64,000 nucleotides of DNA from the NCBI RefSeq assembly GCF_000152905.1, contig NZ_CH672418.1, positions 244,348 through 308,347 of the forward strand, given 5' to 3'. Origin of the DNA: Nitrobacter sp. Nb-311A. Lineage in GTDB: Bacteria; Pseudomonadota; Alphaproteobacteria; Rhizobiales; Xanthobacteraceae. Shown in pieces: positions 59,796-64,000 of the stretch (its first letter is position 1; every line of letters begins with the position of its first letter). A program made the translations under genes and the position numbers. The notes beneath the pieces were generated by a model. That model worked only from the letters and a program-made list of their open reading frames with translations, searched no databases and had not been told where the DNA came from.

Positions 59796-61352
59796 ATGAA
59801 TACATTCGAGCGTTTGGGTCCGGGTCCGTCCGATTCCCCGATTCTACCCGGCGATACCGCTCCCGAAGCCGCGGCGGGTCCGGGCGAGGCTGACGGTAAC
59901 GGCGATGCGCGGCCGGTCGTGACACCCGGGCCGCTGAGCCGGGCCGAGGTTCGCACCATTGTGGCCAGCCTGATGCTGACCATGTTCCTTGCCGCCCTTG
60001 ACCAGACCATTGTCGCAACCGCGCTGCCGACCATCGGCCGCCAGTTCCGCGATGTTACCACCCTGTCGTGGATCATCACGGCCTATCTGTTGGCTTCGAC
60101 CGCGGTCGCGCCCTTGTTCGGCACGTTGAGCGATATCTACGGTCGACGCTCCATGATCGTCACCGCGCTCGGTTTATTCATCATGGGCTCGGTCCTGTGC
60201 GCACTGGCGCCGAACATGGCGACGCTGATCGTGGCGCGCGGAGTGCAGGGCATCGGCGGCGGCGGCATCCTGCCCGTGGTGCAGACAGTTATCTCCGATG
60301 TGATGGCTCCACGGGAACGCGGTCAGTATCAGGCTTATTTCAGCGGCGTGTGGACCGCGGCCGGCATCGCGGGACCGGTGCTGGGCGGCGTGTTCGCCGA
60401 GCACCTGCACTGGTCGATGATCTTCTGGATCAACGTGCCGCTCGGTCTCGTCTCTCTGGTGTTGCTGTTGCCGAAAATGGGCAAGATTCCGGTATTCCAC
60501 CGCCGCCGCCGAGTGGACTGGACCGGCGGGCTGCTGCTGATGGCATCGGCAGTGGCATTCATGCTGGTCTTGACATGGGGAGGCAGTCGCTTCGCCTGGC
60601 TGTCGCCGGAAATCGCCGCCGTGCTTGGCGCCTCGCTTGTGCTGGCCACGGTCTTTGTCCGGCACGCGGGCAAGACGTCCGAACCATTTTTGCCGCTGTC
60701 GCTGATAGGGGGCACCGTGGTTCCCTATGCGATAGCGGCAGGCGCCCTCGCGCTCGGCGCGATCATCGGGATTACGGTGCATCTGCCGTTGTACTATCAG
60801 ATCGTCCACCATCTCAGCGCCAGCGAATCCGGACTGGCGCTGATTCCGATCGCAGCGGTTTCGACCGGCGGCGCGATGCTTGCGGGCCGCACCATGACGC
60901 GCACCGTCCATTACAAGCGGGTGGCGGTATTCGGAACGGCGTTTGCAGCCATCGTGGCTGCGATTATGGCGATGGTGACGATGCCGCTATGGCCGCTGCT
61001 GGCGTTGCTATCATTGTTCGCTTTCGGTCTCGGCACCATATTTCCGGTCAGCGTGGTATCGTTGCAGAATGCGGTGGCGCGTCAGCAGGTCGGCACCGTT
61101 ACCGGGGCGATGAATTTTTTTCGCGCGCTGGTTTCCTCGTTTGCCGTCGCCGCATTCGCCGCCATCCTGCTAATGGCGCTGGGAACCGATGCCTCGATCG
61201 GCAATGAGCGCGGTGGCGGGGCTACGATCTCAGCCTCCGACCTTACGACCGCATTTCGCTATGTGTTCGCCGCCACGGCTGCGATGCTGGCGGGAGCCGC
61301 GCTGCTGCTGATGCGAATGGAGGAACGGCCGCTCGCCGGCCCTTCGGCCTGA
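59796..61352 (+). CDS. DHA2-family drug:H+ antiporter (MFS, 14 TM)
   Basis: 518 residues from ATG 59796. About 14 membrane helices; motif FLAALDQTIVATALPTIGRQ in helix 1 and the loop motif GTLSDIYGRRSMI, plus GSGVWTAAGIAGPVLGGVF-like antiporter motif C, are characteristic of the EmrB/QacA group. It probably exports a hydrophobic compound; the substrate is not predictable. Confidence 0.92.
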   Translation: MNTFERLGPGPSDSPILPGDTAPEAAAGPGEADGNGDARPVVTPGPLSRAEVRTIVASLMLTMFLAALDQTIVATALPTIGRQFRDVTTLSWIITAYLLASTAVAPLFGTLSDIYGRRSMIVTALGLFIMGSVLCALAPNMATLIVARGVQGIGGGGILPVVQTVISDVMAPRERGQYQAYFSGVWTAAGIAGPVLGGVFAEHLHWSMIFWINVPLGLVSLVLLLPKMGKIPVFHRRRRVDWTGGLLLMASAVAFMLVLTWGGSRFAWLSPEIAAVLGASLVLATVFVRHAGKTSEPFLPLSLIGGTVVPYAIAAGALALGAIIGITVHLPLYYQIVHHLSASESGLALIPIAAVSTGGAMLAGRTMTRTVHYKRVAVFGTAFAAIVAAIMAMVTMPLWPLLALLSLFAFGLGTIFPVSVVSLQNAVARQQVGTVTGAMNFFRALVSSFAVAAFAAILLMALGTDASIGNERGGGATISASDLTTAFRYVFAATAAMLAGAALLLMRMEERPLAGPSA

Positions 61353-61376
61353 TCGGCACGGCGGGTTTCGTCGTTA

Positions 61377-61483
61377 TAGCGTTTTCGAGCGAAGTGGAAA
61401 CCGGTTCGCGTGAAGAAAAAAACGCGTCAAAACAACAGTCTGGAGCTTCGCTTCTGATCTGACCAGAAGCGAAAATGCTCCCC
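61377..61483. repeat. intergenic palindromic repeat, copy 2 (full)
   Basis: TTTTCGAGCGAAGTGGAAAC, CCGGTTCGCGTGAAGAAAA and ACGCGTCAAAACAACAG, then a hairpin TTCGCTTCTG/CAGAAGCGAA inside GGAGC/GCTCC. Related to copy 1 at 59539 and a fragment at 62036. Widespread type in Rhizobiales genomes. Confidence 0.7.
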
Positions 61484-61591
61484 GCCTTAAACATTCATTC
61501 AGGGCGTCGTTTAGGGTCTGGGCAATCTTTCATCTTTAAGTTGAGTTGCGAGGAAGGAACGCGGAAACAATCGCGGATCCAGACAGCGGAG

Positions 61592-61771
61592 TTGACATTG
61601 CGTCGCCTTGCACGGTTTGCGTCGAAATTTCTGTGGGACGAATCAGGCGCGACGGCGATCGAATATGCGCTGATCGCCTCCGGCATCAGCATCGTCATCG
61701 TCGCCGCCGTCATCGGCATCGGCGGTTCGCTGAAAGACCGCTTCGACGGGTTGAACGGCTTGCTGAAATAA
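61592..61771 (+). CDS. Flp/Fap-type pilin
   Basis: About 59 residues; start uncertain (TTG 61592 or 61598). The Flp pilin signature is clear: ESGATAIEYALIASGISIVI, then VAAVIGIGGSLKDRFDG. The prepilin is processed before the hydrophobic helix and assembled by a Tad machinery. No cpa/tad genes are in the window, so it is an orphan here. Confidence 0.82.
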   Translation: MTLRRLARFASKFLWDESGATAIEYALIASGISIVIVAAVIGIGGSLKDRFDGLNGLLK

Positions 61772-61812
61772 GGCGCCTCCGCGATGGGTAAATTTCCCTA
61801 GGAAAAAATACC

Positions 61813-61842
61813 TTGACAAGCGTGACGCTGCCGGAGTAGGTT
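61813..61842 (+). promoter_or_regulatory. sigma70-like promoter
   Basis: TTGACA (61813-61818), 18 bases, TAGGTT (61837-61842). It faces the small membrane-protein gene at 62087, about 240 bases on. The stretch 61849-62067 between has an open frame without protein-like composition. Confidence 0.45.
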
Positions 61843-61992
61843 TACGCCATGCTCCAGAGTTGCGCCGAGATATCCACGGCGATGCTTCCCCCCGATTTAC
61901 GCCATCCGTTCCCTTGGACGGCCGAGGGAACCGAAAGGGATTGCCTGGGACCCGGATGCGAACTCAAGCGATCTATCGCGTACCCTTTGCCC

Positions 61993-62018
61993 GGAACCTC
62001 GCAAAGGGGTCCGACGTT
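61993..62018 (+). promoter_or_regulatory. EcfG-type stress promoter for the gene at 62087
   Basis: GGAAC (61993-61997), 17 bases, CGTT (62015-62018), exact match to the general-stress consensus. It leaves a leader of about 60 bases. Confidence 0.65.
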
Positions 62019-62035
62019 GCTCTTGATTAAATACG

Positions 62036-62056
62036 AGCGTTTTTCGAGCGAAAGGC
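62036..62056. repeat. fragment of the intergenic repeat
   Basis: GCGTTTTTCGAGCGAAAGG resembles the left end of the repeat at 61377. It lies in the leader of the 62087 gene. Confidence 0.4.
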
Positions 62057-62086
62057 TTGGATCGTAGGAGCAAGGGGAGAACGAGA

Positions 62087-62239
62087 ATGACGACGGAAGA
62101 ACGCAGTCAAACTGCGCAACCATCCATGGAGATGCGGCAGCCCGAGCTTGAGCCCTCCGCCCTGTTGTTGTTGACCATCAGCATCGGCCTGGCATCGTTG
62201 ATCCTTTGCGTAGTGTGGCTCGTATTCGTCCACCAGTGA
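62087..62239 (+). CDS. small single-span membrane protein, 50 residues
   Basis: ATG 62087 after GGGGAGAA. Polar N-terminus (MTTEERSQTAQPSMEMRQPE), then one helix (LLLLTISIGLASLILCVVWL). Probably stress-induced given the EcfG-type promoter. Function unknown. Confidence 0.65.
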   Translation: MTTEERSQTAQPSMEMRQPELEPSALLLLTISIGLASLILCVVWLVFVHQ

Positions 62240-62381
62240 ATTCGACTTAAGAACTGTCGGACAGGATTGTTGCTTGGACGGCCGGGGGTGACGTCGGTCC
62301 CTGGGACGGAAATTCTCAACGTCTCATCTCAGTCCGGAAGCTCGGCGGGACCGGTTCCGCTTGAAGGGAGTTTTGATCTTC

Positions 62382-63185
62382 ATGAGTACGACGCGAACCG
62401 GCAAACCGGCACGAAAGCCGGCGGCGGGGCGCGTTGCCTCTGCATCGAAGAAGGTGCCCTCAGTTCGGAACAAGCCGCTCGCGCCGGCATCGACATCAAA
62501 GGCGCAAAAGGCGAAGACGGAAGCAGCGACAAAGCGGAGCGCGGCTGGCGCATCGCCAGCGGGCAAGACACGCGCCGCCGTCGCCGCGCGCAAGGCGACG
62601 ATCGCCGCCACCACGCGCTACGTGGATGACGCGCCAATCATCGTGGATGATGACGATAGCGCGGCGAAGGCCGGATTGAGCCGGCAGCGCACGCGGCGAA
62701 CAACCGTGCGGCGCCAGGATCAGCCCAGCCCGCGCATCAAGCGCACCGCGGTCGAGCGTGTCGACGATCCGCCGCCGGCGACGGGCGCGCTTCTGATCGA
62801 GAGGGTAACGCGCGCGATCGAGCGCGAATTGTCCCTGATCGAGGTGATCGTCGGCGGCAGTCATCTGAAACCGCAGCAGCGCACCGAGGCCGAGCGCCGC
62901 GCCCGCACGCTGGCCAGTCTCGCCCGTACGCTGGGGGAGGTGACGCGGCTGCGCGCCAGTGAGGAAAAGGTGAAGCCCGTTTCTGGAAGCCAATCGCTGC
63001 TTTTTTCGTCAGACCGTGCTGCCGCTGGCGTCGCGTATCGGAAATTCGTTCGCGCAGTGGCTGTCGCCGCAGTTCGGCGAAAGCATTCGCATCGTCGTCG
63101 ACACCGACAGGATCGACGCGCTCGCCTCCGATCGTGCCGCATTGTGGGAACGAGTCAGCAACGCGGCCTTTCTCACGCTCAATGA
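62382..63185 (+). pseudogene. GTA small-terminase-like gene fused out of frame to portal remnant
   Basis: Starts MSTTRTGKPARKPAAGRVAS with a long basic Ala/Lys-rich N-terminus, then a helical domain (LLIERVTRAIERELSLIEVI; RRARTLASLARTLGEVTRLR) like the gene preceding the large terminase in GTA clusters. Up to about 62978 it is coherent; after that the frame runs through portal DNA in the wrong frame and the product is nonsense (RRKHSHRRRHRQDRRARLRS). Its natural C-terminus is lost with a deletion. Confidence 0.7.
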
Positions 63186-63240
63186 GAAGCGTGAAGCGGT
63201 CGGCTATGCGCCGATCGAGGGCGGCGACCGCCTGGAGTGA
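62980..63240 (+). pseudogene. 3' remnant of a GTA portal gene
   Basis: The reading frame encodes FLEANRCFFRQTVLPLASRI, NSFAQWLSPQFGESIRIVVD and NEKREAVGYAPIEGGDRLE, the C-terminal part of an HK97/GTA portal, ending at TGA 63240. There is no start, and the N-terminal two thirds of the portal and the large terminase are absent between it and the preceding gene. Confidence 0.8.
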
Positions 63241-63282
63241 ACCGTCACTCTCCCGCAAGGGGAAAAACGCAGGAATGTCGTC

Positions 63283-63495
63283 ATGTCTGATCTCATCCGC
63301 ATCTTCAGCGATCGCGGTGATCTCGCGCATCTCGCGCTGTTTCTATGGGCCAGCGCCGCGAGCGCCGGTCTGCTGTTCGCGCTTCGCGAACTGTCGGCGG
63401 CCTCGCGCCGTTTCGACGATTTCGTCCGCGAGTTGCAGCGCTTCAACCGCACGGCGCATCGTCGCGCCGAAAATCTCAAAGAGGATCTGGACTGA
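63283..63495 (+). CDS. small membrane protein of the GTA head cluster
   Basis: 70 residues: one hydrophobic segment (HLALFLWASAASAGLLFALR) and a basic helical tail (RELQRFNRTAHRRAENLKED). It occupies the place of the small gene found between portal and protease in GTA clusters. TGATG overlap with the next gene. Confidence 0.65.
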   Translation: MSDLIRIFSDRGDLAHLALFLWASAASAGLLFALRELSAASRRFDDFVRELQRFNRTAHRRAENLKEDLD

Positions 63496-63683
63496 TGGAT
63501 ACCCTTCACAGCGTGTTACGCTCGTTCGGCACCGAGACAAAATCCTCGCGCGATCATCTCACCGTGTTCCGCGAATTTCTCGCGCATCTTGATCGCGCCC
63601 AGCGCAAGCCGCCGGCCGCCCGCGCGCCCCGCGCGAAATCCCAGGCGCGGCGCAAGCCGGTGAAGCGCAGCCGCAAGGGATGA
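63495..63683 (+). CDS. small basic protein of the GTA head cluster
   Basis: 62 residues from ATG 63495: MDTLHSVLRSFGTETKSSRD, ending in a very basic Arg/Lys/Pro tail (QARRKPVKRSRKG). It is coupled to the preceding gene. No function known. Confidence 0.5.
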   Translation: MDTLHSVLRSFGTETKSSRDHLTVFREFLAHLDRAQRKPPAARAPRAKSQARRKPVKRSRKG

Positions 63684-63786
63684 CGTTCATCCGGTGACGT
63701 CCGGCGCTTCGCAAGAGCGCGCAGCGCGCCACGCGCCGTCTTCAAATTTCAAGAATCCCATTCCCTTGCCCGTTGCGAGGCCGATC

Positions 63787-64000
63787 ATGCACGCTCCGCT
63801 GTCATCTGTGTCACGTCTGTCGTTCTCCGGCGACGGCACGGTCGAAGGCTACGCCAGTCTGTTCGGCGAGATCGACCAGGCGCGCGACATGATGATGCCC
63901 GGCGCGTTCACGCAGACGCTGAAGGCGCGGGGGTTGCGCAGGATACCGATGCTGTTCCAGCACGATCCCGCCGAGCCGGTCGGGGTCTGGCTCGAACTGT
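63787..64000 (+). CDS. GTA-type HK97 prohead protease, 5' part (runs off the window)
   Basis: ATG 63787; the first 71 codons are in the window. The product begins MHAPLSSVSRLSFSGDGTVE, then GYASLFGEIDQARDMMMPGA and IPMLFQHDPAEPVGVW, the N-terminal part of the prohead protease family with the catalytic His in FQHDP. It appears intact so far, although terminase and portal upstream are destroyed. Confidence 0.88.
   Translation, partial: MHAPLSSVSRLSFSGDGTVEGYASLFGEIDQARDMMMPGAFTQTLKARGLRRIPMLFQHDPAEPVGVWLEL

Noticed and set aside
61849-62067. Plus-strand protein of 72 residues downstream of the TTGACA promoter
   Set aside because: Composition is not protein-like, and it runs through the EcfG-type promoter and repeat fragment.
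62361-63185. A single intact 274-residue protein
   Set aside because: The C-terminal quarter is portal DNA read out of frame; it is a deletion chimera.
1-64000. tRNA gene as phage attachment site
   Set aside because: No tRNA-like cloverleaf was noticed next to int or at the right end; the shared 15 bases are a CtrA box instead.

Overview
The window is high-GC alphaproteobacterial DNA of the Bradyrhizobiaceae/Nitrobacteraceae type (Bradyrhizobium, Nitrobacter, Rhodopseudomonas, Afipia). This follows from a CckA-type hybrid kinase beside flagellar genes, exact CtrA boxes (TTAA-N7-TTAA), a DUF2336 protein, general-stress (EcfG-type) promoters of the form GGAAC-N16/17-CGTT, and a gene-transfer-agent (GTA) head cluster. 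I cannot name the species.

Layout. 1-1.6 kb: outer-membrane barrel. 1.7-7.2 kb: flagellar cluster, with fliO-fliP on the minus strand divergent from flgB-flgC-fliE-fliQ-fliR-flhB, and a CtrA box between them. 7.3-9.9 kb: cckA. 9.9-10.9 kb: DUF2336 gene. 10.94-53.92 kb: an integrated HK97-type siphophage (about 43 kb) bounded by a 15-bp direct repeat that is itself a CtrA box. 53.99-62.2 kb: host genes (small conserved protein, lipoprotein, DUF1214/DUF1254 pair, PBP1A, YcgN family, MFS exporter, Flp pilin, small membrane protein). 62.4 kb to the end: the start of a GTA cluster in which the large terminase and most of the portal are deleted.

Prophage plan. The minus-strand integrase operon (13.75-11.03 kb) and the repressor/cro switch (21.8-22.7 kb) carry the same pair of TTGCC-N5-GGCAA operators at identical 33-bp spacing, so one repressor probably controls both. 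Between them is an accessory block: an IS3-family element (14399-15719) that splits a HEPN-like gene, hicBA, five tandem units that look like small RNA genes, and two genes with EcfG-type promoters. The rightward early operon (22.9-28.6 kb) encodes a DUF1376 protein, a primase/helicase, a ParB-like protein, a LuxR-type HTH protein and a NusG-like protein. Late genes follow: HNH, terminase, portal, protease, capsid, head-tail joining, tail tube, frameshifted tail chaperone, tape measure, tail tip, two fibre proteins, endolysin and holin. Small reverse-strand genes sit among the late genes as moron-like cargo.

No rRNA, tRNA or CRISPR array was seen. Database searches were not possible; family names rest on recognised motifs and gene order.
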